Notes: generated from the letters alone by a model not told the origin. A stretch of DNA of 64,000 bases from Bradyrhizobium sp. Ce-3 (GCF_022835695.1 NZ_BQUV01000006.1:124001-188000), one strand, 5' to 3'. Shown: positions 35,187 through 44,588, counted from the stretch's first letter. Program-made: numbers and translations.

Positions 35187-36280
35187 TCCGCGCCTTCGAC
35201 GCCTTCTCGCTGCCGCTGCTGCGCTGGTTCGATCCCGAGGATGCCCATCGCATGGCAATCCAGGGCCTGAAGCTGCTGCCGCCGATCCGGCAGCGGGCAG
35301 ATGATCCGAAGCTCGCGGTGCGCGCCTTTGGACTGAACTTTCCGAACCCGATCGGTATGGCGGCGGGTTTCGACAAGAGCGCCGAGGTGCCGGACGCGCT
35401 GCTGCGGCTCGGCTTCGGCTTTGTCGAGATCGGCTCGGTGACGCCGAAGCCGCAAGCCGGCAACCCGCGGCCGCGGCTGTTTCGCCTGGAGCGCGACGAG
35501 GCCGTGATCAACCGCATGGGCTTCAACAATGACGGCGCCGAAGCCGTGCTGCGGCGGCTCGCCGCGCGCGCCGGCGGCGGCGGCATCATCGGGGTCAATG
35601 TCGGGGCCAACAAGGATTCGCCGGACCGCGTCGCCGATTATGTGAAGCTGATCGAGACCTTTGCCCCGGTCGCGAGCTATTTCACCGTCAATGTCTCGTC
35701 GCCGAACACGCCGGGCCTGCGCAATCTGCAGCAATCGGCGGCGCTCGACGATCTGCTGGCGCGGGTGATCGATACCCGCGAGCGCGTGCGCAAGAACGCC
35801 GGCGATTCACCGGTCCTGCTCAAGATCGCGCCGGACCTCAGCCTCGCCGAGCTCGACGATGTCGTGCACATCGCCCGCTCGCGGCGGGTCGACGGCATGA
35901 TCGTCGCCAACACCACGCTGGCGCGTCCCTCGACCTTGCGCGAGGAGAACCGCGCCAAGGAGCAGGGCGGCCTGTCGGGTCGTCCGCTGTTCCGTCTGTC
36001 GACGCGCATGGTGGCGGAAACCTATGTCCGCGTCGAAGGCGCGTTTCCGTTGGTCGGCGTCGGTGGCATCGATAGCGGCGGCGCCGCGCTGACCAAGATT
36101 CGCGCCGGCGCCAGCCTGGTCCAGATCTATTCCTCGCTGGTCTACAAGGGCATCGGCCTGGTCGACGACATCAAGCGCGATCTGTCCTCGACCTTGCTGC
36201 GCACGGGGCGCGACACGCTGTCGGAAATCGTCGGCGCCGATGCCGCGACGATCACTGCCGAGGATTGGCCGGTCAGGTAA
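35183..36280 (+). CDS. pyrD: Dihydroorotate dehydrogenase (quinone), class 2
   Basis: 365 residues, membrane-associated flavoenzyme of pyrimidine synthesis that passes electrons to quinone. The N-terminal extension (FDAFSLPLLRWFDPEDAHRMAIQGL) is the class 2 mark. FMN/substrate motifs: NPIGMAAGFDK, INRMGFNNDGAE, VNVSSPNTPGLR, KIAPDLS, GVGGIDSG. The catalytic serine of class 2 is in VNVSSPNT. Start is GTG overlapping the DUF952 stop. Confidence 0.96.
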   Translation: MIRAFDAFSLPLLRWFDPEDAHRMAIQGLKLLPPIRQRADDPKLAVRAFGLNFPNPIGMAAGFDKSAEVPDALLRLGFGFVEIGSVTPKPQAGNPRPRLFRLERDEAVINRMGFNNDGAEAVLRRLAARAGGGGIIGVNVGANKDSPDRVADYVKLIETFAPVASYFTVNVSSPNTPGLRNLQQSAALDDLLARVIDTRERVRKNAGDSPVLLKIAPDLSLAELDDVVHIARSRRVDGMIVANTTLARPSTLREENRAKEQGGLSGRPLFRLSTRMVAETYVRVEGAFPLVGVGGIDSGGAALTKIRAGASLVQIYSSLVYKGIGLVDDIKRDLSSTLLRTGRDTLSEIVGADAATITAEDWPVR

Positions 36281-36286
36281 GGACCT

Positions 36287-36371
36287 GTAGCCCGGATGCA
36301 GCGACGCGCAATCCGGGACAGTCTCACCGCGAATGCAGACCCCGGATTTCGCTTCGCTTCATCCGGGCTAC
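36287..36371. repeat. Palindromic intergenic repeat, GTAGCCCGGATG type (copy 3)
   Basis: GTAGCCCGGATGCAGCG at the left and CATCCGGGCTAC at the right, with CCGGGA and CCCCGGA arms inside. It fills nearly the whole gap between the convergent pyrD and MATE genes and may serve as their terminator. Confidence 0.8.
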
Positions 36372-36375
36372 GCGG

Positions 36376-37698
36376 CTACGCCTTGAACGACTTCCTCAAC
36401 AGCGCCGGATAGCGCAGGCCTTGCAAGCCGCCGCGCGCGACGTAGAAGCCGAGCAGCGCGATCCACAGGCCGGTGTTGCCGTATCCGCTGAGCGCCCACC
36501 AGGTGGCAAGGAAGATCGCGAGCGAGGCCAGCATCAGATTGCGCATCTCGCGCGCCCAGGTCGCGCCGACATAGATGCCGTCGAAGCCGAACGCGAACAC
36601 GCCGGGCAAGGGCGCCAGGATCACGAACACCAGGAACTCGCGCGCAGCGCGGCGCACGTCGTCGCTGGTCGTCATCAGATTGATCAGTGCCGGCCCGAAC
36701 AGCGCGAACAGCACCGAAACCACCAGCGCAAAGCCGATGCCCCACAGCAGCACCAGCCGGGTCGAATCGGCAAAGCCGCGCGCGTCGCGCGCGCCGAAGG
36801 CGCGGCCGCACAGCTGCTGGGCGGCGTTGGCGAGGCCGTCGAGGAAGAAGGCGCTCACCAGCAGGAAATTGTTCAGCACCGAATTCGCCGCCAGCGTCAC
36901 GTCGCCCTCGCGCGCGCCCTTGGCGGTGAAGAACAGGAACACGACGATCAGCGCCGCGGTGCGGACCATGATGTCGCGGTTGACGGCGAGCATACGCATC
37001 AGCTTGGCGCGGTCGAACAGCGTGGCCGCCGGAACGGCGAAGCCGCCTTGCGCGATCCGCCACGCGACGACGATGCCGGCGGCGAAGCCGGCGGTCTCGG
37101 CGAGCACGGCAGCGATCGCAGCGCCTGCAATGCCGGCGCCGTAGACCTGCACCAGCAGCACGGTCGCGGCCATGTTGATCAAATTGATCACGATCTGCAG
37201 GACCAGCGCCAGATTGGCGCGCGCCTGGCCGACCAGCCAGCCCAGGATGACGTAATTGGCGAGCGCCAGTGGTGCCGACCAGATCCGGATCATGAAATAG
37301 CTCTTGGCCGCGCGCGTGACGCCCTCGCTGCCGCCCATCAGCTGGAACGTGATTGCGGCCAGCGGCACCTGCAGCGCGATCAGCGCCGCGCCGATCAGCC
37401 CGGCGACGATGAAGCCGCGCACCAGGATGGCGGCATATTCCTGTGGCTCTCCGGCACCCTGTGCCTGTGCGGTGAAGGCCAGCGTCGACATGCGCAGGAA
37501 GGCGAACAGCCAGAACAGGCAGTCGAAGATCACCGAGGCCATCGCCACCCCGCCGAGCAGCGCGGCATCGTCGAGCCGGCCGATCGCGGTGGTCGAGACG
37601 ATGCCGATCAGTGGCGTGGTCAGGTTGGCGACCATCGCGGGGCCTGCGATGGCGAACACCTGGCGGGTCGTGATCTTCGGATGAACGGGGGCGTGCAT
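36376..37698 (-). CDS. MATE family efflux transporter (DinF-like)
   Basis: 440 residues, about twelve membrane spans, DinF branch size. N-terminus ITTRQVFAIAGPAMVANLTTPLIGIVSTTAIGR and the second-half start NRDIMVRTAALIVVFLFFTAKGAREGDVTLAANSVLNNFLLVSAFFLDGLANAAQQLCG fit this branch. Na+ or H+ driven drug or metabolite export; substrate unknown. Confidence 0.9.
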   Translation of the reverse strand: MHAPVHPKITTRQVFAIAGPAMVANLTTPLIGIVSTTAIGRLDDAALLGGVAMASVIFDCLFWLFAFLRMSTLAFTAQAQGAGEPQEYAAILVRGFIVAGLIGAALIALQVPLAAITFQLMGGSEGVTRAAKSYFMIRIWSAPLALANYVILGWLVGQARANLALVLQIVINLINMAATVLLVQVYGAGIAGAAIAAVLAETAGFAAGIVVAWRIAQGGFAVPAATLFDRAKLMRMLAVNRDIMVRTAALIVVFLFFTAKGAREGDVTLAANSVLNNFLLVSAFFLDGLANAAQQLCGRAFGARDARGFADSTRLVLLWGIGFALVVSVLFALFGPALINLMTTSDDVRRAAREFLVFVILAPLPGVFAFGFDGIYVGATWAREMRNLMLASLAIFLATWWALSGYGNTGLWIALLGFYVARGGLQGLRYPALLRKSFKA

Positions 37699-37812
37699 GG
37701 CTACAATTGTGAGGGATGTACGCTTCTATCGCGTCGTCCGTGGCGCGACCATGCCGGAATTGGTCTCAGAGCAATGCGGTGGCGAGGGGGCTGCCGACAA
37801 GGCGTTGCATGG

Positions 37813-38547
37813 TCAGAACACCACGACCATGCCGTCACTGGCTGCCGTGTAGGGCAGGCTGTCGACGCGGCCCAGCATGTCGTCGCTCATATGGGTCAAC
37901 ACCACGCGTTTCGTGTTAATGGCGGGCAAATGCGCTTCCAGCGTTTTCAGGCTGAGGTGGTTCTTGACCATCTTGTCGTAGGTATAGGCTTCGACGATGA
38001 AGAGGTCGGCGTTCTGCGCGGCGGGGATCAGCGCGTCGGTCCATTCGGTGTCGGCGCTGTAGCTGACGACGCGGCCTTCCGCCTCGACGCGGTAGGCGAG
38101 GAACGGCCCGCCGGATTCGCCGTGCACTACCGGGAAGGGCGTCACGCTCACCTCACCGAAGCTGCGTCGCTCGTGCGGGGCGAGCGTGACGACGGACAGG
38201 TCGAAGCGTTGTCTGGTTTTGGAGGAGTGCTCGAACATCACCTCCATCACCGCAGGCAGTTTCGTTTCGATGCCTTCGGGACCTGCGATCACCAGCGGCC
38301 TTGTGCGGCGGGAGAATTGCGCATCGAGCAGGAAGAACGGCAGGCCGGCAAAATGATCGCCGTGGAAATGGGTGATCAGGATCAGGTCGATCGCATCGCG
38401 GTCGATCCCGAGCCGCTTCAGCGCCGGCAACGAGGAGGCGCCGCAGTCGATCAGGAAATTGGCGCGCGCGCCGCTGACGTGGAAGCAGGTGTTGAAGCGG
38501 CCGCCGGAGCCGAATGCATCGCCGCAGCCGACAAATCGCAAGTGCAT
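37813..38547 (-). CDS. MBL-fold metallo-hydrolase (RNase Z-like)
   Basis: 244 residues. The metal site HxHxDH is LITHFHGDHFAGLP; further ligands are PVVHGES, the aspartate in YSADTEW and the histidine in VLTHMSDD. The N-terminal MHLRFVGCGDAFGSGGRFNTCFHV is typical of the ElaC/phosphodiesterase-like branch, but the long exosite arm of tRNase Z is not visible, so the substrate is uncertain. It follows a small membrane gene by 22 bases on the same strand. Confidence 0.88.
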   Translation of the reverse strand: MHLRFVGCGDAFGSGGRFNTCFHVSGARANFLIDCGASSLPALKRLGIDRDAIDLILITHFHGDHFAGLPFFLLDAQFSRRTRPLVIAGPEGIETKLPAVMEVMFEHSSKTRQRFDLSVVTLAPHERRSFGEVSVTPFPVVHGESGGPFLAYRVEAEGRVVSYSADTEWTDALIPAAQNADLFIVEAYTYDKMVKNHLSLKTLEAHLPAINTKRVVLTHMSDDMLGRVDSLPYTAASDGMVVVF

Positions 38548-38569
38548 CGGCTGCGAGCTTTCCTTTGGA

Positions 38570-38875
38570 TCAGCGGCCGCGCGGCGCGCCGAACAGCCGC
38601 GACAGCAGCCAGATCGGGACCACGATCACGGCGCCGAGCAGGAAATAACGCCAGGCCCAGTTGATCGCATCGAAGCCGAAATCCCAGATGCTCTGGAACA
38701 GCCGGCGGATGCTGTAGAGGATGTTCCAGGGGTCGAGGCCGATCGCGGCGAGCACGACGCCGACCAGGATCGAAAGCAGGATCAGCCGGAACGCCACCGA
38801 GAGCGGCGATCCGCCGAGAAAGCGGTACAGGCCGTCGCTCTGGCCGGCCGGCAAGTCCCGGATGTTGTCTGGCAT
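38570..38875 (-). CDS. Small two-span membrane protein (DUF6460-like)
   Basis: 101 residues, two predicted membrane helices: PLSVAFRLILLSILVGVVLAAIG and WAWRYFLLGAVIVVPIWLLSRLF. I believe this corresponds to DUF6460, a family of rhizobial inner-membrane proteins of unknown role. Start ATG at 38875 with AGGAG upstream. It precedes the MBL gene in an apparent two-gene operon. Confidence 0.75.
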   Translation of the reverse strand: MPDNIRDLPAGQSDGLYRFLGGSPLSVAFRLILLSILVGVVLAAIGLDPWNILYSIRRLFQSIWDFGFDAINWAWRYFLLGAVIVVPIWLLSRLFGAPRGR

Positions 38876-38980
38876 CGCAATCTCCTGGCGGAATCGTCCG
38901 CACATGACGCATTATAGGTCACGGCGCACCACATGGGAAACCCGCGGGCCGCGATCAATGGCTGCCATGCAACCGCGGAA

Positions 38981-40864
38981 TTAATTCGCTGTCATGGAGA
39001 TTAACAGCCGTTCAAGTGTCTCCAGCCGGTCGGCTTCGCGCGGGGGCTTGTCCCAGCGCAGCCGGCTGATCCGGGGAAAGCGCATCGCGATGCCGGATTT
39101 GTGCCGCGGCGAGCGCTGCAGGCCCTCGAAGGCGACTTCCAGCACCAGCCCCTGATCCGGCTCGTGTACGACATGTCGCACCGGACCGAACTTCTCGGTG
39201 GTGTTGCGGCGGACGAAGCGATCGATCTGCAACAGCTCCTCGTCGGTGAAGCCGAAATACGCCTTGCCGACCGGCACCAGCTCGTCGCCGGCCTCGCCAC
39301 GGGTCCAGACCCCGAACGTATAGTCGGAATAATAGGATGAGCGCTTGCCGTGGCCGCGCTGGGCATACATCAGCACCGCGTCGATGATGTGCGGATCGCG
39401 CTTCCACTTCCACCACGGGCCCTTCGGCCGCCCGGGCAGATAGGGCGCGTCGCGCCGCTTCAGCATCACGCCTTCGACCGCATCGGCATCGTCGCCGGCG
39501 CCGGCGCTCTTCGGATCGGCGCGCGCCGCAGCGAGCTCTTCCCAGCTCGCGAACGCGACCGTCGGCGACAGGTCGATGCGCGGATCATTCAGTCTGGCGA
39601 CGAAGGCTTCGAGATGCGCGCGGCGCTCGGTGAAGGGCAGCTCGCGCAGATCGTTCGCGTCGTCGCCGAGCAGATCGTAAGCGCGCAGATGGATCGGAAA
39701 TTCCTTGATCAGCTTCGGCGAAACGACCTTGCGGTTCAGCCGCTGCTGCAACACGTTGAAGGTCTGCACGCGGCCGTCGCGCAGCACCAGCAATTCGCCG
39801 TCGATCGCACCGGGCAGGTGGAGTGACGGCACCAGATCGGGGAAGCTGCCGGTGATGTCCTCGCCGGTGCGTGAATAGAGCCGCGCCTGGATATGGCCGC
39901 GCGCATCGCGGCCCGATACCGCCTGCACGCGGATGCCGTCCCATTTCCATTCCGCGCTGAAATCGGCGGCGTCGAGATTGGCAAAGTCCGCATCCTCGAT
40001 CGCGTGCGCCAGCATCACCGGACGGAACGGCGTCGGGTCGCTGTTGACAGGCTTGTCGCCGCGGCCTTCGAGCCAGGCGAACAGGTCGAGATAGGGCGGC
40101 GACAGGCCGGGCCACATCAGCTCGATCTCGTGCGGATCCTTAGTCCCGAGCGCCGCGGCCGCGGTCTTCGCCAGCCGTGCCGAGATCCCGATCCGCATCG
40201 CGCCGGTGACGAGCTTCAACAGCGCCCAGCGCCCGGTCTCGTCGAGCTCGTCCAGCCAGCGCGCCAGCTGCGCCGGCAGCTCGGCCTTGCCGAGCGTGCG
40301 CAGCGTGGTGACGACGTCGGCGAGAGTGGGAGGAGGCGGGTTGTTGTGGGTGCGGAGGTCGCGGTCGTTGCGCGAGAGCAGATCATCACTGACGTCTCGT
40401 CCGCGGAACCCCTCTCCCCAACCCTCCCCCGCAAGGGGGGAGGGAGCCTGTCCACCAGTGGGTCCCTCACCCACGTCGGTCACTTCGTTATCGTCGTGAG
40501 GTGAGCAGGACGGCTGGGCTCCCTCCCCCCTTGCGGGGGAGGGGTGGGGAGAGGGGTAGCCCAGCAAAGACTCGTTGTGAGATGCACCAATCGCCTTCGG
40601 CCACATCAGCGCAACGGTCTCGGAAAGATCGCCGACGTAGTCATAGGCGTAGCCGAACAGCACCGGATCGGTGCGTTCGGTGATCAGATCGCGGATCAAG
40701 CCCGGCTTGGCGTGCTTGAACGACAGCGCGCCGGTCAGCGCCGCCAGCGCGTAGCCGCGGTCGGGATCTTCGGTCTCGCGGAAATAGCCGACGAGCAGCT
40801 TGATTTTGTTGTTGCGGCCCGGCTCGTAGGCGAGGCGGTCGAGCAGCTCGGCAAAGCGGTTCAT
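38981..40864 (-). CDS. Ligase-associated ATP-dependent DNA ligase, with in-frame repeat
   Basis: 627 residues. ATP-dependent DNA ligase of the bacterial TIGR04120 group, which seals nicks and belongs to a four-part DNA damage set. The adenylated lysine is in AEWKWDGIRVQ; later motifs are IDGELLVL, GVMLKRRDAPY and WWKWKRD. The N-terminal domain (FAELLDRLAYEPGRNNKIKLL) and the GRWALLKLVTGAMRIGISARLAK segment fit the group. Residues 103-153 (PSPHPSPARGEG, APSPLAGEGWGEG) are encoded by a 150-base palindromic repeat, so the protein carries a low-complexity loop absent from typical relatives. Start overlaps the exonuclease stop by four bases. Confidence 0.93.
   Translation of the reverse strand: MNRFAELLDRLAYEPGRNNKIKLLVGYFRETEDPDRGYALAALTGALSFKHAKPGLIRDLITERTDPVLFGYAYDYVGDLSETVALMWPKAIGASHNESLLGYPSPHPSPARGEGAQPSCSPHDDNEVTDVGEGPTGGQAPSPLAGEGWGEGFRGRDVSDDLLSRNDRDLRTHNNPPPPTLADVVTTLRTLGKAELPAQLARWLDELDETGRWALLKLVTGAMRIGISARLAKTAAAALGTKDPHEIELMWPGLSPPYLDLFAWLEGRGDKPVNSDPTPFRPVMLAHAIEDADFANLDAADFSAEWKWDGIRVQAVSGRDARGHIQARLYSRTGEDITGSFPDLVPSLHLPGAIDGELLVLRDGRVQTFNVLQQRLNRKVVSPKLIKEFPIHLRAYDLLGDDANDLRELPFTERRAHLEAFVARLNDPRIDLSPTVAFASWEELAAARADPKSAGAGDDADAVEGVMLKRRDAPYLPGRPKGPWWKWKRDPHIIDAVLMYAQRGHGKRSSYYSDYTFGVWTRGEAGDELVPVGKAYFGFTDEELLQIDRFVRRNTTEKFGPVRHVVHEPDQGLVLEVAFEGLQRSPRHKSGIAMRFPRISRLRWDKPPREADRLETLERLLISMTAN
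40408..40557. repeat. Palindromic repeat inserted in frame in the ligase gene
   Basis: Two 41-base arms, 40408-40448 and 40517-40557, are near-perfect inverted copies (ACCCCTCTCCCCA-ACCCT... with one visible mismatch), separated by 68 bases. Total 150 bases, exactly 50 codons, no stop in the ligase frame. The motifs match the intergenic elements at 30931 and 43021, though arm order differs. Confidence 0.85.
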
Positions 40865-41946
40865 GGCTTCTTGGTCTCGCCGACGGGCTGGGCCTCACCG
40901 ACAGGCTGCGCCTCGCCTTCGCCGGTCAGCGCCGCCGTCTCGCCTTCATCCTCGTCACCATAGCCGACCAGATCGAGCGGCCGCGCGGCAAGTCCCTTGC
41001 TCTTGCACCAATGCACCAGCGCGTCTTCCTGGCCGTGGGTGACCCAGATCTCGCCGGCACCGGTGGCGGCGATCGTCGCCGTCAGGCCGTCCCAGTCGGC
41101 ATGATCGGAGATCACCAGCGGCAGCTCGACGCCGCCCTGGCGGGCCCGGGCACGCACGCGCATCCAGCCCGAGGCGAAGGCGGTGACCGGATCGGGAAAG
41201 CGCCGTGTCCAGACGTCTGCGGTCGCGCTCGGCGGCGCCAGCGTGATGGTGCCGGCAAGCTCGGCCTTCTTCATGCCGCGCGCCGGCCGGAGCTCGCCGA
41301 GCGCAATGCCGCGCTCCTGGTAATAATAGGTGATCTTCTCCATCGCGCCGTGCAGATAGATCGGCGCGTCGTAGCCGGCCTCGCGCAGCAGCGCGATCAC
41401 GCGCTGCGCCTTGCCGAGCGAATAGGCGCCGACCAGATGCGCGCGCTCCGGAAACAGTTTTGCGGATGCCAGCAGCTTGTTCACTTCACCGGCGGCGTCG
41501 CCGTGGCGGAACACTGGCAAGCCAAAGGTCGCCTCGGTGATGAAGACATCGCACGGCACCAGCTCGAACGGCGCGCAGGTCGGGTCGCGGGCATCCTTGT
41601 AGTCGCCGGAGGCGACGATGCGCGTATCCTTGCAGGTGACCGAGATCTGGGCGGAGCCCAGCACGTGCCCGGCGGGATGAAACGTCACCGTGACGTCGCC
41701 GAGCCGGATCTCTTCGCCGTAAGCGACCGCCTGCGTCGAGCCGGCGAAGTTCTCGCCGTAGCGCAGCCGCATCATGTCGAGCGTTTCCTGGGTCGCGAGC
41801 ACGGCACCATGGCCGGGGCGCGCATGGTCGGAATGGCCATGGGTGATCAGTGCCCGCTCGACCGGCCTGACAGGATCGATGTGGAAGCCGCCGGGCTTGC
41901 AGCAAAGCCCGGCCGGGACGGGCATCAGGATGTCTTGCGGGCGCAT
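40861..41946 (-). CDS. Ligase-associated DNA exonuclease (MBL / beta-CASP-like)
   Basis: 361 residues, TIGR04122-type. Metal motif HxHxDH is ALITHGHSDHARPGH, followed by FHPAGHVLGSAQ, VASGDYKDARDP and the C-terminal VISDHADWDG and WVTHGQEDALV. Predicted 3'/5' nuclease that prepares ends for the ligase. I start at MRPQDIL (41946), with AGGA upstream; the frame is open to 42048. It ends ATGA with the ligase start, so both should be translated together. The C-terminus has a short duplicated EAQPVGE stretch. Confidence 0.92.
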   Translation of the reverse strand: MRPQDILMPVPAGLCCKPGGFHIDPVRPVERALITHGHSDHARPGHGAVLATQETLDMMRLRYGENFAGSTQAVAYGEEIRLGDVTVTFHPAGHVLGSAQISVTCKDTRIVASGDYKDARDPTCAPFELVPCDVFITEATFGLPVFRHGDAAGEVNKLLASAKLFPERAHLVGAYSLGKAQRVIALLREAGYDAPIYLHGAMEKITYYYQERGIALGELRPARGMKKAELAGTITLAPPSATADVWTRRFPDPVTAFASGWMRVRARARQGGVELPLVISDHADWDGLTATIAATGAGEIWVTHGQEDALVHWCKSKGLAARPLDLVGYGDEDEGETAALTGEGEAQPVGEAQPVGETKKP

Positions 41947-42089
41947 TGGTCCTATATAGGCGCTCGATCCGCGATGTTTAGCCATCACGCGCGGGCTTGA
42001 CCCGCGCATCCATCTCCGGAAAAAGTCCGTGCTTTGATGGATGGCCATTCGGCCAGGATCCTTAAGACACGATTGGTTCCTTAGAGAAA

Positions 42090-43016
42090 ATGGCTCCCCG
42101 TCTGTTTCTGTCCTCCGGCGATCTCGTCGCCGACCGCCGCTACGAGTTCGCGCGCGACCTGCAATTGAAGGGCGACCTGCCGGCCGCCGCCGAGCTGCTC
42201 GAACAGGCGATCGAGCTGGTGCCGAAATTCACCTCGGCCTGGTACACGCTGGGCAAGATCCGCCTCGAGCTCGGCCAGCGCGAGGCCGCGATCGCAGCCT
42301 TCCGCGCCGCGCGCGACGCCGATCCCGAGGACCGCCATGGCGCCGGCCTGCATCTGATGCAGCTCGGCGTCGAGGCCGTCAGCGCGATGTCGCCGGGCTA
42401 CGTGCAGACATTGTTCGATCAGTACGCGCCGCGCTTCGAGGCCGCGCTGGTCGGCGATCTCGGCTATCGCGGCCCGGCGCTGCTGTTCAAGGCGGTGCTG
42501 TCGGTGCGCGCGTCGGCGAAGAAGCCGGCCTTCTTCAAGCGCGCGATCGATCTCGGCTGCGGCACGGGACTGGCGGCCGCTGCATTCGCGCAGCATGTCG
42601 ACCGCTTCATCGGCATCGACCTGTCGCCGCGCATGATCGACAAGGCGCGCGCGAGCGGACACTATGCCGAGCTCGAGGTCGACGACATGCTGCAGGGCAT
42701 TGCGGGCAAGCCGGATGCCAGCGCCGAATTGATCCTCGCTGCCGACGCGATGGTCTATGTCGCCGATCTCGCGCCCGTGCTTGCCGAGGCCGCGCGCGTG
42801 TTGGTACCGGGCGGCGTGCTCGCCTTCACCACCGAGACCCATGACGGGGAGGGCGTCATCCTCGGCGAGGGGCTGCGCTACGCCCACAGCGCGGCCTATG
42901 TGCGCGCCTCCGTCGCCGCCGCGGGACTGACGCTGGCGCTGCTCGACGATCTCTCGGCGCGCAATGAGGACAACGTCCCCGCGCCCGGGCTCGTCGCCGT
43001 CGCCGTCAAGCCGTGA
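42090..43016 (+). CDS. TPR-containing class I methyltransferase
   Basis: 308 residues. Two TPR units at about 18-85 (RRYEFARDLQLKGDLPAAAELLEQAIELVPKF, AWYTLGKIRLELGQREAAIAAFRAARDADP), then a SAM-binding domain: AIDLGCGTGLAAAAFA, GIDLSPRMIDKAR, and the YVQTLFDQYAPRFEAAL segment typical of a group of putative TPR methyltransferases. Substrate unknown. It stands between the two halves of the ligase-associated repair set, but on the opposite strand from the ligase, so a link to repair is only positional. Confidence 0.86.
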   Translation: MAPRLFLSSGDLVADRRYEFARDLQLKGDLPAAAELLEQAIELVPKFTSAWYTLGKIRLELGQREAAIAAFRAARDADPEDRHGAGLHLMQLGVEAVSAMSPGYVQTLFDQYAPRFEAALVGDLGYRGPALLFKAVLSVRASAKKPAFFKRAIDLGCGTGLAAAAFAQHVDRFIGIDLSPRMIDKARASGHYAELEVDDMLQGIAGKPDASAELILAADAMVYVADLAPVLAEAARVLVPGGVLAFTTETHDGEGVILGEGLRYAHSAAYVRASVAAAGLTLALLDDLSARNEDNVPAPGLVAVAVKP

Positions 43017-43020
43017 TGCT

Positions 43021-43194
43021 TCACCCTCCCCTGGAGGGGGAGGGTCGGCTCACATTGAGCAAAGCGAAATGAGAGCCGGGGTGGGGTGATCTCTCCACAC
43101 GGGCACTGTGCGAATGGTGAGACTGTCACCCCACCTCGGTTCGCATTCCGCTTTGCTCCATGCGAACCGATCCTCCCCCTCCAGGGGAGGATGA
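43021..43194. repeat. Long palindromic repeat, CCCTCCCC type (intergenic copy 2)
   Basis: Outer arms CCCTCCCCTGGAGGGGGAGG and CCTCCCCCTCCAGGGGAGG, inner arms GGGGTGGGGTGA and TCACCCCACC, plus CATTTCGCTTTG-like sub-repeats. The design matches the in-gene element at 45003 (same order: outer arm, TCGG, inner arm, loop, inner arm, outer arm). Confidence 0.8.
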
Positions 43195-43339
43195 GAAGGC
43201 GATCCCACACATCACCCCCCAACTTGAGTCTACACGCTACGCATTTGCCGTGACGCGGCATTGCGCCGCAAAGCTGCGACTTCGCGCTTGCCCGGCGCAG
43301 GGCGGAATGCGAGAGCTTTTCGCCTCAGGGAGAGAAATA

Positions 43340-44566
43340 ATGAAAAAGCATACACGGCGCGAATTCGGCGCCACCGCATTGTCCGTGATCGCAGCATCCG
43401 TGCTGCCGGCGCCGTTCGTTTGGGCCGCCGACAAGAAGTATGATCCGGGTGCCAGCGACACCGAGATCAAGCTCGGCCAGACCGTGCCGCATTCCGGTCC
43501 TGGCTCGCTCTACGGCGTGCTCGGCCGCGTCGGCGAAGCCTATTTCCAGATGCTCAACGACAAGGGCGGCATCAACGGCCGCAAGGTGAAGTTTCTCACC
43601 ATGGACGATGCCTACAGCGCGCCGAAATGCGTCGAGGCGACGCGCCGGCTTGTCGAGCAGGAGGAGGTGCTGGCGCTGTACGGTTCGCTCGGCACCGCGC
43701 CGCAGACCTCCGTGCACAAATATCTCAATTCCAAGGGCGTGCCGCAACTGCTGCTGAACACGGGCGCCTCGAAGTGGAACGACCCGAAGAACTTCAAATG
43801 GACCATGGCGGGTCTGCCGCTCTATCCGACCGAGGCGCGTATCCTTGCGAAACACGTCGTCAGCGTGAAACCGAACGCCAGGATCGGCATCCTCTACCAG
43901 AACGATGATTTCGGCCGCGACTTCCTCGGGCCGTTCAAGAAGGTGCTGGCCGATGCCGGCGGCAAGGCGCAGGTGATCATGGAGCAGACCTACGATCTCA
44001 CCGATCCGACGGTCGATTCCCAGCTCATCAATCTCTCGAAGTCGGGCGCCGATGTGTTCTACAACATCACCACCGGCAAGGCGACGTCGCAGTCGATCCG
44101 CAAGGTCGCCGAGCTCGGCTGGAAGCCGCTGCAGCTGTTGTCGGCGGGCTCGACCGGCCGCTCGATCCTGAGCGCCGCGGGGCTCGAGAACGCCAAGGAT
44201 ATCGTCGCGATCCGCTACAACAAGGAAGTCGGCGTTCCCCGTTACGAGAAGGATCCGGACGTGGTCGCGTTCGAGGAGCTGCGCAAGAAGTACTTGCCGA
44301 ACATCGACCCCGACAACACCATCGCCTTCGCCGGCTACGGCCAGGCGGCGACGATGGGCGAAATCCTGCGCCGCTGCGGCGGCGACCTGACCCGCGCCAA
44401 CGTGCTGAAGCACGCCACCACGTTGGCCGGTTTCCACTCGCCCTATTTCCTCGACGGCATCAATTACAGCTATACGCCCGACGATTACACGCCGATGAAG
44501 ACGCTGTACGTCTCGATCTTCAACGGCAAGGATTGGGACCTCTCCGGCGAGCCGATGACGGAGTAG
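43340..44566 (+). CDS. Branched-chain amino acid-type ABC transporter substrate-binding protein
   Basis: 408 residues, periplasmic binding protein of the LivK/type 1 group. The N-terminus KKHTRREFGATALSVIAASVLPAPFVWA has a Tat-type twin arginine (TRREFGA). The mature part starts EIKLGQTVPHSGPGSLYGVLGRVGEAYFQMLNDKGGINGRKVKFLTMDD and includes ARIGILYQNDDFGRDF. No permease genes are adjacent; such orphan binding proteins are common in Bradyrhizobium. Substrate unknown, often aromatic or amino acids. Start ATG at 43340, GGGAGAG upstream. Confidence 0.9.
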   Translation: MKKHTRREFGATALSVIAASVLPAPFVWAADKKYDPGASDTEIKLGQTVPHSGPGSLYGVLGRVGEAYFQMLNDKGGINGRKVKFLTMDDAYSAPKCVEATRRLVEQEEVLALYGSLGTAPQTSVHKYLNSKGVPQLLLNTGASKWNDPKNFKWTMAGLPLYPTEARILAKHVVSVKPNARIGILYQNDDFGRDFLGPFKKVLADAGGKAQVIMEQTYDLTDPTVDSQLINLSKSGADVFYNITTGKATSQSIRKVAELGWKPLQLLSAGSTGRSILSAAGLENAKDIVAIRYNKEVGVPRYEKDPDVVAFEELRKKYLPNIDPDNTIAFAGYGQAATMGEILRRCGGDLTRANVLKHATTLAGFHSPYFLDGINYSYTPDDYTPMKTLYVSIFNGKDWDLSGEPMTE

Positions 44567-44588
44567 GGGCGGGCATTCGCTCTATCCC

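Noticed and set aside
36265-38664. 799-residue plus-strand frame
   Set aside because: Runs antisense to a MATE and an MBL gene whose motifs are clear. Composition is His/Arg/Gln-rich as in shadows.
38981-40864. The long ligase frame as two genes or a frameshift
   Set aside because: The frame is continuous through the repeat, and both halves are needed for the catalytic core; insertion explains the length better.
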